The position numbers and the translations under genes were made by a program. Shown here piece by piece: positions 54,901 through 60,507 of a DNA stretch of 64,000 nucleotides; positions within the stretch are counted from its first letter, which is position 1, and each line of letters begins with the position of its first letter. Location of the stretch: the NCBI GenBank assembly GCA_050179685.1, contig JBFXEW010000010.1, positions 1-64,000 on the forward strand, given 5' to 3'. The stretch is from GWE2-40-63 sp050179685. GTDB taxonomy: Bacteria; Bacteroidota; Bacteroidia; Bacteroidales; SZUA-534. Below the pieces are notes generated by a model, which searched no databases, was not told where the DNA came from, and saw only the letters and a program-made list of their open reading frames with translations.

Positions 54901-55638
54901 GTAACCACAGAAGGTGGTATTGAAGCCGGTGGACTTGCTGTTGGTGTTGGAGGTGGAATCATGCTCAACCTGGGCGACGATGTTTCCATTTGCGAAGGAG
55001 AAGAAACCACCATTTCAGCTCCCGAAGGATTTGAAACCTATGCCTGGAGCAGTGGGGAATCTACCCGCTCCATAACAGTGAGTGCTCAGGGAACCTATAC
55101 CCTTACGGTAACCGATTCTTTAGGAACTGTTGCCAGCGATGCAATTACTTTAAACGTGATAGCAAACCCGGTTCCTGTTTTGGGTGATGACATAACTACA
55201 GATACCGAGGTGGTTCTAAATACCGGTGGCACTTTTGAAACCTATTTATGGAGCACCGATGAAACTACTCCAACCATTACTGTTACCCAAAGTGGTAAAT
55301 ACTGGGTTGAGGTAAGTAATAGTTTTGGATGTACAGGAAGTGACACTGTTTATGTATCATTTGTTGGAATTAACGACTACATAAGCCAGATGGAAACAAT
55401 GACCATTCATCCAAATCCCAACCAGGGAAGTTTCTGGTTAATAACCGAAAACGAAATGTTTGGAGAATTGCGCTATGAGCTTATCGATTTGCAAGGTAAA
55501 GTAATCCTACATAAAGAGTTACCTATAAAAGGTAAAGTAAGACATCTGGTTCATCCGGAATACTTACCTCAGGGAATGTACTACCTAAAATCGTATTACA
55601 ACGACGAAGTTAAAGTTATAAAAGTAGTTGTTCAGTAG
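42946..55638 (+). CDS. Giant secreted multidomain protein with PKD array and T9SS sorting domain
   Basis: A 4230-aa surface or secreted protein. Domains in order: signal peptide (1-25); right-handed beta-helix (about 30-365) of choice-of-anchor type; LamG-like concanavalin fold (about 376-560); a carbohydrate-binding E-set/CBM48-like module (about 585-690); alternating CARDB-like (seven) and MAM-like (six) modules to about 2560, recognisable by repeats such as LPYFDDFEG; a beta-propeller (about 2573-2860); eleven PKD domains of about 81 residues (about 2864-3760) with WDFGDG motifs; a dockerin-like pair (GDANSDLE near 3773 and GDCNGDGVINELD near 3829); a cohesin-like domain; two Ig-like repeats from about 4009; and a type A T9SS C-terminal domain (about 4149-4230, HPNPNQGSF). 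Likely adhesin or matrix protein. Confidence 0.92.
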   Translation: MKTTTLKSLASILFASLLSAQLYATSLVADSFITSATWNVDTVFVYADVNVSDTLIIAPGTKVLFSGYYSIMVGMDGLIEAVSTPGNPIVFKPINGNEATGWAGIDFTAQMYTKASKFSYCEFHYAFATGLNNNGGAISTNEHYDMNIDNCLFKNAYAENNGAALYFYMSQAKVSNCFFTQNIADNSGSAIAAVSSDLWLTQSVLVNNGGNSLLYADGAEKTLYLNNNTIARNDNHPFQFSSIALYAYNNIINSDYYFDPNYNYLFEAYFENNLLPNHQPPVNSNEISYLYYKNNLVGEPYFDYPAEGSGSTYDGTLYNWALLENSPAINAGLADTTGLNLPATDFEGNSRIYSGTYSRIDMGAFEFQFNATSPQLVFDADFDYNLDQNGLTGPETGTALYTPSYLPSRFSNKAALAFDGTQSLTFSHSNEMVSNNQFTLSAWIKPQELLPETEYVLFSAASLGNEWKLALYNGNIKFSYWTGSTEQVVQMDWDPFFTNTWSLLTVTYNGAEIRFYKNASQIYSDYLSNWFDNYGSDLTVGSYNGISNFYKGAMSDVRIYDGPFDFVDQLYLEPGPVAEAPKLFNKIVFSVNLSKQIAQSLFNPETETVHLVGTFNGWDGTYHQLYDADKNGIYELFMDYNFPIGDTYYYRYSINNNWDGLIDLPEQPDRILMVGDNTTQVYDCFNNDCLGTDLALLKLVSPVSGCGLTGSQPIQLVYGNAGSTPISGNIVVSYYDLVNGWLHDTIYGANLNPGTSANYQTLGYIDVSTPGMHELSVAVSFAGDEWAYNDSIQTHIYNQSYQSAPFTENFEIDNVWMVEGRNPSWQRGYPVNQAVSEPASGSNIWATNLTGNCNPDEESYLVSPCIYISAAQAVAVRFKYSAATTQQSGAKLQYYNTNDSVWIDAYSYELPEEFNQGTMDLGEGTYNFHMGTNYAWRTAVYKIDAPPSDLKIRFKFVNKGPQTSAGFAIDDVEVFEWPYQNLAIVRTEPQSSPYHTSIYPGMYIKNYGLAAFDGTVTWKIQSDTWTTGDTLSTVFLNPFEEIFVGSTYEEFLNSVGVYNHTFTLSNAYSTLFNDTVYKAINRIGTVASYPYTETFEGSLDTLWYAHSDNPWKGQLWEQTMPGGSHLNTAYQGSFTMTTSANKAMSSFEQAALYSPNFTTISLIKPVVSFYVKRHLIDDESFVTFEYATDGVSWQPLMGENSVNWPTVQYLMGYGETAGWAKVQDSDWVLVQATLPSVAGLESLQFRFLANSGLNMSHDEGIAIDNFTIKESPGVDLSISKVLSPVVEPNIGSAPLSIQIQNYGLNAVTAASYTLSYSVNGAAFVVDSFTPAVPGSGLATHTFSPTFDFSAAGVHTISVAVTSLSDANGYNDTLHFTFINQGLVSSLPYFDDFEGAATWISAEQNNVWLSDAPNGSKIPGAYSGNKALFTNLGDKTAPVYATFESPWFDFTGIARPAISFKLWKNQSYDLDAAATFQVSIDSGRTWQTYGNSDYRWFNSYHPVFNEFGRTDCWLDNSYEWETQLSLVDYDLNLAEKNNVKFRFIYKANQIDTSISEGYVFDDFTVYDGTYDLAINALTNPINRYTGPSETLSFEVENLGFEMIELFDVSISIDGGAWVTETFTYGAPAKSGPEFTTTQTFDLSAAGNREIKLVVEYPGDGNPYNDTLVYTWYNPLMVSTFPYFDDFEGSDQMMTGGQNSSWERGTPAGSIINTAYSGSNAWLTGLSTGYNANEASYIETPVFDFTSVQNPVLSFYYWAQTDSLASFTLQASNSGGMYWDDICENNIPNQEHCSYIIEYPNAPNYGINGQYGQWRKYTAFIPYGNQEQVQFRIYFGSAPDTDTSYDGIAIDNFSIYDAQGIDLEILKVEQHNMVELTPFFNDFHFEVFNYGNTDANQIQLNYTVDGGDTITEFQEVNICAQCYNAIYPTQSINLSGYGPHTLKAWITAIGDINPANDTIDAVLFNAPGIQVDSSHLFTFDEPQQWYIKKEWNTPYSSWERGVPEVGSLAQSANNIWKTGLGTQGGFREISYLYSPGFSFKNLTFPVVEFDMFRDLGSEQLVQLQYFNMNEGYWANLGNIGDPSNWYTPYAPGKEDLGYALDNYNSANTGWTNYTDTGWMKANHMVDQLAMQEQVQFRFVYVSRDNWDGKQGFAFDNFKIYNYQPGNDVGILSVLSPSSGEVNANDTVRFVVKNNGLNPIDSLYVSVRLFETEVIYQAFGGLNIAPNEEREITLSQYLNLSASGGYFLELNIYSPNDELVQNNNWYDEHLMKLNRVVVDQVLGYHDSFEGDTLWQVTDDSTQWELGIPAAPVISYASDSSLAWVTNLSGYCGSWRSELISPIIDFSNIQLPMVSFDKWCQTNPGSGAVLLYTADMGKTWVQVRKGENWYNDTQLMLNTDEITTYGGWSGKDSSWSRATTYLPELAFQPGIVFRLVFTSENEFEDVEGFAFDNFVAEEGAGDQNAAITGIIAERIVCASDLQSVNVKVANVGLLPINNFNVVLNVPNYGADTLAVTTEMAPLDTIILTFDNISYPIAEEFKLSFNLTANTILAGDEMAINDTLRATVNAFNPDYVDMPGWRNFSVCDGFFGSGFFSIDQDIEGNIWYATMYGGVIKQNKDSLQVFGPASIPGGAYSWALTAAPDGKVWWTDAQKPEINMYQNGVVTKYTPVPDVEFDEYIYAATNGDVWFADYDGGGLLRYNGTEFIYYPETKDQWYSSIGEMPDQTIVISTYYGQLITFNGTNFMPAEYQGEPIMEIFYDKAKNKTWFGGYNTLLMSDGENWTDHSAILEQDGINDIDVDKYGNIWAVSDMKKAYMFNGTTWQVFTDAEGLAPGASGLYAVCGLADGKVAIGSYGGGISMYANGPVADFDFVSEELAVTFINQSFGSGLSYLYNFGDGKASTQPNPVHLYSKAGTYDVCLRITDDLQKESTICKKITVSDTTQLSCFALFDYNIVNDTVYFINQSSTNSAEYYWEFGDNSSSTLKTPVYYYSNAGYYEVFLTVKDTSGLCFDNFSKVIYIEGATETCLANFSYEINQKEVSFFNNSQGAVTNYLWSFGDGTYSSDSLVSHTFAENGLYDVCLTVYNAANDCMHEFCQTITILDSTSNVCVADFNYTVNEAEVSFFAQTSGNITDYLWDFGDGTFSSNKNPVHTYKTPNFYKVKLTVYDAASDCLNSKTKTVIVTVGEQDLCNASFSSFTSGATVKFTNTSSGNANQLFWSFGDGNYSTDSAPSHTYTKPNFYEVCLSIYNDVSGCYDEVCNVIAITDVDIVICKADFDYYAQNTKVNFQGTVTGGATNYFWDFGDGYYSYEKSPSHTYSKPGYYNVWFNTYNDSTQCVAEKFQFVMVIDSTASSCKADFEWHATGSKVNFINQSKGEYTDLFWDLGDGNYAADSAFAHTYAKSGYYGVELTMFNALNNCLDTYYDLVIVIDSTKNLCQAGFTNYAINTTVTFTDQSTGEITDYFWDFGDGFYSVDANTTHTYASPGYYEVMQTVFNSTDNCMDDFSKVVKVVDTTAVMCKADFNFYPNGNTVSFTSQATGAFKQVFWDFGNGKNSNNANPVHTYSKPGYYNVAYTVVDTNTTCFDTKYKVVYVEGTVAPTYGEVSAAFSHYPASDSLTVFFTDNSKGNVSNWYWDFGDNTPASKYANPNHKYTVSDYYRVCQTVSNPESQNTQCKFIAVGDVSTKNTAFFTYYADTLYATAYFQNKSLGDIVSYFWDFGDYVTSTQKNPAHTYADTGYYAVCLTTTSSTGRNRTYCKDVRIGNSIDNPCLFSCVWPGDANSDLEANHYDMLTIGLNYGMEGPFRVDASNAWYGQFAQNWSTYQINGTNNKHGDCNGDGVINELDTVAISQNFAYSHYEQPDTKAAEWELTCVWDPEDTKAAGSRSRAKAILSPPLKKAAGDIYGIGYEIEVLNAQGVIWDSVYVSFDESWLGEEGTDMMTFYTVNREKSMIYVSSVRKDHQNTTGAGSIATVHFTLEEGYSARSISFNVTTEGGIEAGGLAVGVGGGIMLNLGDDVSICEGEETTISAPEGFETYAWSSGESTRSITVSAQGTYTLTVTDSLGTVASDAITLNVIANPVPVLGDDITTDTEVVLNTGGTFETYLWSTDETTPTITVTQSGKYWVEVSNSFGCTGSDTVYVSFVGINDYISQMETMTIHPNPNQGSFWLITENEMFGELRYELIDLQGKVILHKELPIKGKVRHLVHPEYLPQGMYYLKSYYNDEVKVIKVVVQ

Positions 55639-55655
55639 ATTTCAGTAGTAAGAAT

Positions 55656-55690
55656 AAAAAAGCAGGAGCCATTTTGGTTCCTGCTTTTTT
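55656..55690. terminator. Bidirectional terminator after the giant gene
   Basis: GCAGGA (55662-55667) / TCCTGC (55679-55684) with flanking A-run and T-run; serves the giant gene on the plus strand and the M23 gene (stop 55709) on the minus strand. Confidence 0.92.
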
Positions 55691-55708
55691 ATTTATAAAC
55701 AGATTAAA

Positions 55709-57445
55709 TTATAAGGCATTCCGAAAACATTGCATGGTATAAACCGATTTATTTCCACGCTCATCGGCAGCTTCAATCTTAAGCTCAAAGTTTCCTTCGG
55801 TAGGTAAAAATTCATCAAATTCGTAAGTAAACCTGTTGTTTTTCGGATCCCAATCAAATAAAACCCACTTACCATTAATATAGCCATTGCATTGAGCCAC
55901 ACCACTAAAATCGTCGTTAAGGTAAAAACTTACCTGCTCTTCATGGGTTAAATCAGCAGAATCATTTAAACTTCCCAAGGGTTTAATTACTGGAGCAATG
56001 GTGTCTATAAGCACCACATAACTTCCAAATTCTCTAATATTTAGGTATACACGCCCTTCTTTTACAATTCCTCCTCGTGCCTGATAATCATTGCCGCCAT
56101 TGTACTTTGCAACCAACAGCTTATCGGCTAAATGTGCAGCAACCAGTTTATGGTTAATTGAAATAGCTGCATACTTATGCAAAGGAACTTTTTCGTTATG
56201 AATATGGTAAACCGGTGAAAAGTGATTCTCCGTTAAAGTAGACTCCACACCAAACTCCATCAATAACGTGTCATATAATGAGTTTTGGGGAATCAGTAAA
56301 TTCAACCCCATAGAATCCATGGCAAAAACATGCTGCCAGGGGACCAAAATTTTATTGTTTTCAGCCAGATACTCTTCATTTTCCTTTTGCACTCCCTTTA
56401 GGAAAAATGTCAATTCCGATTGATTGCCGTAAGCATCTATACTAATCATGTCAACTTTTTGAACCCTTCCCGCTTCTACCTGAAGCAATCCCCTGTTTTT
56501 GCTTTCGGTATAAACCGATAATTTATTGTTAGGTTCCTTAAATAATCGATACAACTTACGCCTCAGGTTCATGTTTTCAGCATAATCCATTACGGTATTT
56601 ATATACCGGGTTTCGCTGAACGACACCCCATCGAACTGCATTCTGAAATACATGCTGTCGTCGAGATTAACTGTTAGCTGATACACACCGCAACGATTTG
56701 GAGCCGCATTCAGATAATCGTCAACCTTTAAGCCCAATCCAATGGTACCAGAAACCTGCAACGTATCGCCCTGCCTCAAGGCATAACGGTTATTTTTTTT
56801 TGTCAAACTGTAAAAATGATTTTCTGATTTACCGTTTACGCTGCTTGTACTTGTTTGCGGATAAACATACAAATATGACATTATGGGTGGTATTCTATCC
56901 TCGATGGGATATCCCAAAAACAATCCGTTTAAAGGGACTGAATTTCGGCTATCGCGAATCTCAAAATGCAGGTGGGGTCCCGAACTGGAGCCTGAATTTC
57001 CACTCAATCCAATTATATCGCCTTGTGAAACGGTCAACAATCCGGTTTCGGGAAACAAATCCACTTCAAAACTTTCCCTTTCGTATTGTATGGCTTTTAC
57101 ATATTTATCCAATTGAATATTGAGTTCCTTTAAATGTGCATAAACCGAAGTATAGCCATCGGGATGGGTAATATAAACCGCTTTGCCGTAACCACCTGAT
57201 GCAATTTTTATCCGCGACACATAACCCTTTTGTACAGCGTAAACCTTAAAGCCTTCTTTTCCCTGAGTCTTAAAATCGATGCCTGCATGAAAATGGTTAT
57301 TCCGCAACTCGGCAAAATTACCCGATAAAACCAGGGGAATGTCAATAGGCGGAATCCAGCCTAAAGTATCGAGAATAAGTTGCGCTTTTAATAAAGGATT
57401 GAAAATTAAAATAAAAGATAAAAAGAATATACTCCTCATGGCCAT
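55709..57445 (-). CDS. M23-family metallopeptidase
   Basis: Periplasmic zinc endopeptidase of the lysostaphin/LytM group, expected to cleave peptidoglycan cross-links. The 578-aa precursor has a signal peptide ending near LLKAQ (residue about 22). Zinc ligands are intact: His53 and Asp57 in HFHAGIDF, and the HLHFE motif near residue 160 in SSGPHLHFEIRDS. The C-terminal two thirds are beta-rich and may be an accessory or substrate-binding domain, uncommon in simple LytM proteins. It converges with the giant gene and diverges from the rpsF operon. Confidence 0.93.
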   Translation of the reverse strand: MAMRSIFFLSFILIFNPLLKAQLILDTLGWIPPIDIPLVLSGNFAELRNNHFHAGIDFKTQGKEGFKVYAVQKGYVSRIKIASGGYGKAVYITHPDGYTSVYAHLKELNIQLDKYVKAIQYERESFEVDLFPETGLLTVSQGDIIGLSGNSGSSSGPHLHFEIRDSRNSVPLNGLFLGYPIEDRIPPIMSYLYVYPQTSTSSVNGKSENHFYSLTKKNNRYALRQGDTLQVSGTIGLGLKVDDYLNAAPNRCGVYQLTVNLDDSMYFRMQFDGVSFSETRYINTVMDYAENMNLRRKLYRLFKEPNNKLSVYTESKNRGLLQVEAGRVQKVDMISIDAYGNQSELTFFLKGVQKENEEYLAENNKILVPWQHVFAMDSMGLNLLIPQNSLYDTLLMEFGVESTLTENHFSPVYHIHNEKVPLHKYAAISINHKLVAAHLADKLLVAKYNGGNDYQARGGIVKEGRVYLNIREFGSYVVLIDTIAPVIKPLGSLNDSADLTHEEQVSFYLNDDFSGVAQCNGYINGKWVLFDWDPKNNRFTYEFDEFLPTEGNFELKIEAADERGNKSVYTMQCFRNAL

Positions 57446-57591
57446 TTATTGTATTTGTTTTGCACTTCCCGCAAATTAATAGAATATAAAATGAAAAGGA
57501 AAGAAAATAATCCAGAGAATTGAAAAATTGCTAAAGTATTGTGAACACTAAAGAAAATAGTCATTTCTTTGGTAAAAATCTGTGATAAACA

Positions 57592-57622
57592 TTTGAAAAC
57601 CTAAGATATATTCCTACATTTG
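57592..57622 (+). promoter_or_regulatory. Promoter of rpsF-rpsR-rplI operon
   Basis: TTTG (57592-57595), 19-base spacer, TACATTTG (57615-57622): a textbook Bacteroidota promoter. The transcript would start near 57629 and give a leader of about 30 bases before the rpsF ATG at 57661. Confidence 0.85.
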
Positions 57623-57660
57623 CAGCCCTAAAATAGTTTAAACTTTAAAATTAAAAAGTT

Positions 57661-58011
57661 ATGTTAAACCATTATGAGACCGTTTTCATTGCTAATCCCG
57701 TTTTGTCTGCACCACAGATGAAGGAAGCGGTCGACAAATTTAAAGCAATTATTACCAATGGTGGTGGTGAATTGGTACACGAAGAAGATTGGGGTCTGCG
57801 CAAGCTGGCTTATCCAATCCAAAAAAAATCGACAGGATTTTACTACCTGGTAGAATTCAAGTGTGAAGGTCAATTAATTGACAAATTAGAGATTGAATTC
57901 CGTCGCGACGAGAGAGTGATGCGTTTTTTAACTACACGTTTAGACAAATTTGCAGTTGAATACGCTGAAAAGAAAAGAAGTTTAAAACAAGAAAAGAAAG
58001 TGGAGGCTTAA
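57661..58011 (+). CDS. rpsF: 30S ribosomal protein S6
   Basis: Binds 16S rRNA together with S18 on the platform of the small subunit; in Bacteroidota bS6, bS18 and bS21 form the pocket that hides the anti-SD tail of 16S rRNA. The 116-aa sequence has MLNHYETVFIANPVLSAPQ at the start, the WGLRKLAYPIQKKSTGFYYL core and RRDERVMRFLTTRLD; the basic tail is typical. It begins at an ATG without an SD. The next gene, rpsR, starts 3 bases after the stop, and the end of rpsF contains the rpsR SD-like GGAGG. Confidence 0.97.
   Translation: MLNHYETVFIANPVLSAPQMKEAVDKFKAIITNGGGELVHEEDWGLRKLAYPIQKKSTGFYYLVEFKCEGQLIDKLEIEFRRDERVMRFLTTRLDKFAVEYAEKKRSLKQEKKVEA
58002..58006 (+). promoter_or_regulatory. Shine-Dalgarno-like GGAGG before rpsR
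   Basis: GGAGG lies inside the last codons of rpsF, 8 bases before the rpsR ATG at 58015. SD sequences are rare in this phylum; it may be a chance product of the GTG-GAG-GCT codons, but together with the rplI site it is suggestive. Confidence 0.55.
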
Positions 58012-58014
58012 ACT

Positions 58015-58284
58015 ATGGCACAGAATCAATCAGAAATCAGATACCTGACTCCCCCGTCAGTTGAGATTAAAAAGAAAAAGTATTGCCGGTTCAAAAAGAA
58101 CAAAATCAAATTTATTGATTATAAAGATCCGGAATTCTTGAAAAAATTCCTTAACGAACAGGGAAAAATTCTTCCTCGCCGCATTACCGGTACCTCGTTA
58201 AAATATCAACGCAAAGTTTCGGTTGCCATTAAAAGAGCCCGCCATATTGCTTTGCTTCCATATGTAACTGACATGCTTAAATAA
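58015..58284 (+). CDS. rpsR: 30S ribosomal protein S18
   Basis: Partner of bS6 on the small-subunit platform. The 89-aa sequence holds the family core KYCRFKKNKIKFIDYKDPEF, GKILPRRITGTSLKYQRKV and the final IKRARHIALLPYVTD. Second gene of a three-gene operon with rpsF and rplI. An SD-like GGAGG stands at good spacing before its start. Confidence 0.97.
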   Translation: MAQNQSEIRYLTPPSVEIKKKKYCRFKKNKIKFIDYKDPEFLKKFLNEQGKILPRRITGTSLKYQRKVSVAIKRARHIALLPYVTDMLK

Positions 58285-58287
58285 TTA

Positions 58288-58294
58288 GGGAGGA
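58288..58294 (+). promoter_or_regulatory. Strong Shine-Dalgarno sequence before rplI
   Basis: GGGAGGA lies in the non-coding gap, 6 bases before the rplI ATG at 58301. It can pair with six or more bases of the CCUCC end of 16S rRNA. As it lies outside coding sequence, chance is a weaker explanation than for rpsR. Confidence 0.8.
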
Positions 58295-58300
58295 CGAAAA

Positions 58301-58747
58301 ATGGAAATTATATTAAAACAAGATATCGCCAGCTTAGGTTACAAAAACGAAGTAGTTAAAGTTAAAGACGGTTACGGACGCAATTACCTTATCCCTCAGG
58401 GATTAGCCGTATTAGCTACGGAATCGGCTAAAAAAGTAATGGCCGAAAACCTGAAGCAACGTGCGCACAAAGAAGAAAAAATTAAGAAAGAAGCGCTTGA
58501 GTTAAAAGAAAAACTTACTGATGTTAAAATTACCATTGGAGCTAAAACCAGCTCAACCGGTAAGATTTTTGGCTCGGTAAACAACATTCAACTGGCTGAA
58601 GCACTTCAGAAAGAAGGTTATCAGATTGAACGTAAAAACATACTTGTTAAAGGCGACAGCATTAAAGAAGTTGGTGAATACGTTGCAAAAATAAAATTAC
58701 ACAAAGAGGTGGAGTTTGACTTACCTTTTGTTGTAGTTTCTGAATAA
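58301..58747 (+). CDS. rplI: 50S ribosomal protein L9
   Basis: Elongated large-subunit protein with two domains joined by a long helix. The 148-aa sequence starts MEIILKQDIASLGYKNEVVKVKDGYGRNYL, the invariant N-terminal domain, then a charged helical linker (residues about 40-75) and the C-terminal domain with GKIFGSVNNIQLAEAL. Third gene of the operon, ended by a strong terminator. It has the best SD of the window. Confidence 0.97.
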   Translation: MEIILKQDIASLGYKNEVVKVKDGYGRNYLIPQGLAVLATESAKKVMAENLKQRAHKEEKIKKEALELKEKLTDVKITIGAKTSSTGKIFGSVNNIQLAEALQKEGYQIERKNILVKGDSIKEVGEYVAKIKLHKEVEFDLPFVVVSE

Positions 58748-58763
58748 GAATTTTCATGAGCAT

Positions 58764-58796
58764 AAAAAAAAGGCGCCTTAAAAGCGCCTTTTTTTA
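58764..58796. terminator. Bidirectional terminator after rplI
   Basis: AAGGCGC (58770-58776) / GCGCCTT (58784-58790), 7-base loop, A-run before and T-run after; shared with the convergent RidA gene. Confidence 0.92.
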
Positions 58797-59177
58797 TTTA
58801 CATGCCCTAATGGCAATGGTTTCAATTTCTATCATGGCTCCCAACGGAAGGTTAGCCACTTCATAAGCTGCACGCGCCGGCGGTTTCGAAGTGTAAAAAG
58901 TAGCGTACACTTCGTTCATGGCTGCAAAATCACCAATATCTTTCAATAACACCGTCGATTTTACCACATCGTCGAGTGTAAATTTGGCCTCTTCGAGAAT
59001 AGCTTTTACATTTTTTAATGCTTGCTCTGTTTGCGCTTTAATTCCTTCGGGCATTTTTCCGGTGGCCGGATCAATTGGCAATTGTCCTGAGATGTATAAC
59101 TGTCCATCAAAATATACTGCCTGACTGTAAGGTCCGATAGCTTTTGGAGCTTTATCGGTTGAAATAATCTTTTTCAT
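58794..59177 (-). CDS. RidA-family enamine/imine deaminase
   Basis: Small trimeric enzyme that hydrolyses reactive enamine/imine intermediates, protecting PLP enzymes. The 127-aa sequence has the archetype arginine Arg102 in PPARAAYEVANLPLG and the preceding GPYSQAV and YISGQLP segments, as well as the closing IEIETIAIRA. All active-site residues of the RidA (not Rid2-7) subfamily are present, so housekeeping role is likely. Confidence 0.95.
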   Translation of the reverse strand: MKKIISTDKAPKAIGPYSQAVYFDGQLYISGQLPIDPATGKMPEGIKAQTEQALKNVKAILEEAKFTLDDVVKSTVLLKDIGDFAAMNEVYATFYTSKPPARAAYEVANLPLGAMIEIETIAIRACK

Positions 59178-59226
59178 ACATTTGTTTCGTTTAGCTTAGT
59201 TTCTATAATAAACCAACTGGTTTGTC

Positions 59227-59244
59227 AATAATTGCACAATTATT
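59227..59244. promoter_or_regulatory. Inverted repeat between RidA and SiaC genes
   Basis: AATAATTG-CA-CAATTATT is a perfect 8-bp inverted repeat located 50 bases upstream of the RidA start, and 48 bases after the SiaC stop. It could be a weak terminator or an operator. Confidence 0.35.
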
Positions 59245-59291
59245 TGTAAAAGATGAGGTAAATCAGAAATAAAAATAAAACTGATAACTAT

Positions 59292-59669
59292 TTATTCCAT
59301 CATAAAAAACTCAAAAGGAACCGATACCAGCGAAGCATAATCCTCGCCCGATTCTTTCATGTCTTCATCGTTTCCACGGTAATACCAATGAATTTTTGAA
59401 CGCACTCCGTTTTCAGCCAATTCCTCAATCCTGACCAATAAGCGTAACAACACTTTTGCCGATGAAGAATTATAATAATCCAACTTAAAATTTACCAGGG
59501 TTTCCTGATTGGGCTGTTTTTCATAGCCCTCGAACCAATTAAAAACAGGTTCAAAAAAATCGCTTACATTCTCAGGCCTCGATTTTCCGGAAAACTCAAA
59601 AACACCGTTTTCTTTATCAAGAGTAACGGCCAGTGTAGTTTCAGTACCTTTTATAATAAGTGGACTCAT
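59292..59669 (-). CDS. SiaC-type regulatory phosphoprotein (DUF1987)
   Basis: Small phosphoprotein of the DUF1987/SiaC family; in Pseudomonas SiaC is phosphorylated by SiaB, dephosphorylated by the HAMP-SpoIIE phosphatase SiaA, and activates the SiaD diguanylate cyclase. The 125-aa sequence shows the family pattern VSDFFEPVFNWFEGY, FKLDYYNSSSAKVLL (the phosphorylation site region, Ser68-Ser70) and WYYRGNDEDMKESGEDYA. No SiaB or SiaD gene is adjacent, so the partners must be elsewhere; a HAMP-SpoIIE phosphatase is at 18385-20424. The mapping of function from Pseudomonas is inference. Confidence 0.88.
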   Translation of the reverse strand: MSPLIIKGTETTLAVTLDKENGVFEFSGKSRPENVSDFFEPVFNWFEGYEKQPNQETLVNFKLDYYNSSSAKVLLRLLVRIEELAENGVRSKIHWYYRGNDEDMKESGEDYASLVSVPFEFFMME

Positions 59670-59784
59670 TTTACAATCTTATCTTATTAATACATCAAAT
59701 ATAAGAATTAAAATGAATGCAAAAAATGCAAATAAATTCCTTATAAGCACTGCATTCCATCGATTGATAAAAAAATCGAAAAAA

Positions 59785-60486
59785 TTAAACTGGCTTATCA
59801 AGTCTGGCATCTTCAAAAAACTTCCATAACGAATCATCTGGAACAGGTGCTGTAATTTTTACATTTTCTTTACTTACCGGATGCAAAAATTCAATGGATC
59901 GGGCATGTAAACTTATTCCTCCATCGGGATTGGAACGCGGAAAACCATATTTTAAATCGCCTTTTATAGGGCACCCGATAGCGGCTAACTGCGCCCTGAT
60001 TTGATGATGCCGTCCGGTTAAAAGATTTATTTGAAGCAAATAAAAATTATCGCTTTGGGCCACCACTTCATACTCCAGAATGGCCTCTTTGGCTTCTTTA
60101 ACCGGTTTTTTAGCAACGGTCGATTTATTCTTTTGGGTATCGCGCAATAAAAGGTGAACCAGGCGACCGGAATCTTCCTCCGGGCGATTTTTCACAATGG
60201 CCCAGTAGGTTTTCTGAATCTGGGTTTTTTCCTGAAACATTGCGTTCAGACGCGTAAGTGCTTTACTGGTTCGTGCAAACAAAACCACTCCGCTGGTAGG
60301 CCGGTCGAGTCGATGAGTAACTCCTACAAAAACATTCCCGGGTTTTTGGTACTTCGTTTTTAAATAACTTTTTACTTTCTCACTCAAGGGTTCATCGCCG
60401 GTTTTATCGCCCTGCACAATGTCCGATACACTTTTATTTATAGCAATTATATGATTATCCTCGTATAAAACTTTTGTAGCATCCAT
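59785..60486 (-). CDS. RluA-family pseudouridine synthase
   Basis: Converts specific uridines in ribosomal or transfer RNA to pseudouridine. The 233-aa sequence has the catalytic Asp61 in VTHRLDRPTSGVVLFARTS, and the later motifs KTYWAIVKNRP and LTGRHHQIRAQLAA of the RluA class; no S4 domain is present, which is as in RluA/TruC types. It lies 21 bases downstream of panB and shares the strand. The exact target RNA is not deducible. Confidence 0.92.
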   Translation of the reverse strand: MDATKVLYEDNHIIAINKSVSDIVQGDKTGDEPLSEKVKSYLKTKYQKPGNVFVGVTHRLDRPTSGVVLFARTSKALTRLNAMFQEKTQIQKTYWAIVKNRPEEDSGRLVHLLLRDTQKNKSTVAKKPVKEAKEAILEYEVVAQSDNFYLLQINLLTGRHHQIRAQLAAIGCPIKGDLKYGFPRSNPDGGISLHARSIEFLHPVSKENVKITAPVPDDSLWKFFEDARLDKPV

Positions 60487-60507
60487 TAAATCAACTTTTT
60501 GAGGATA

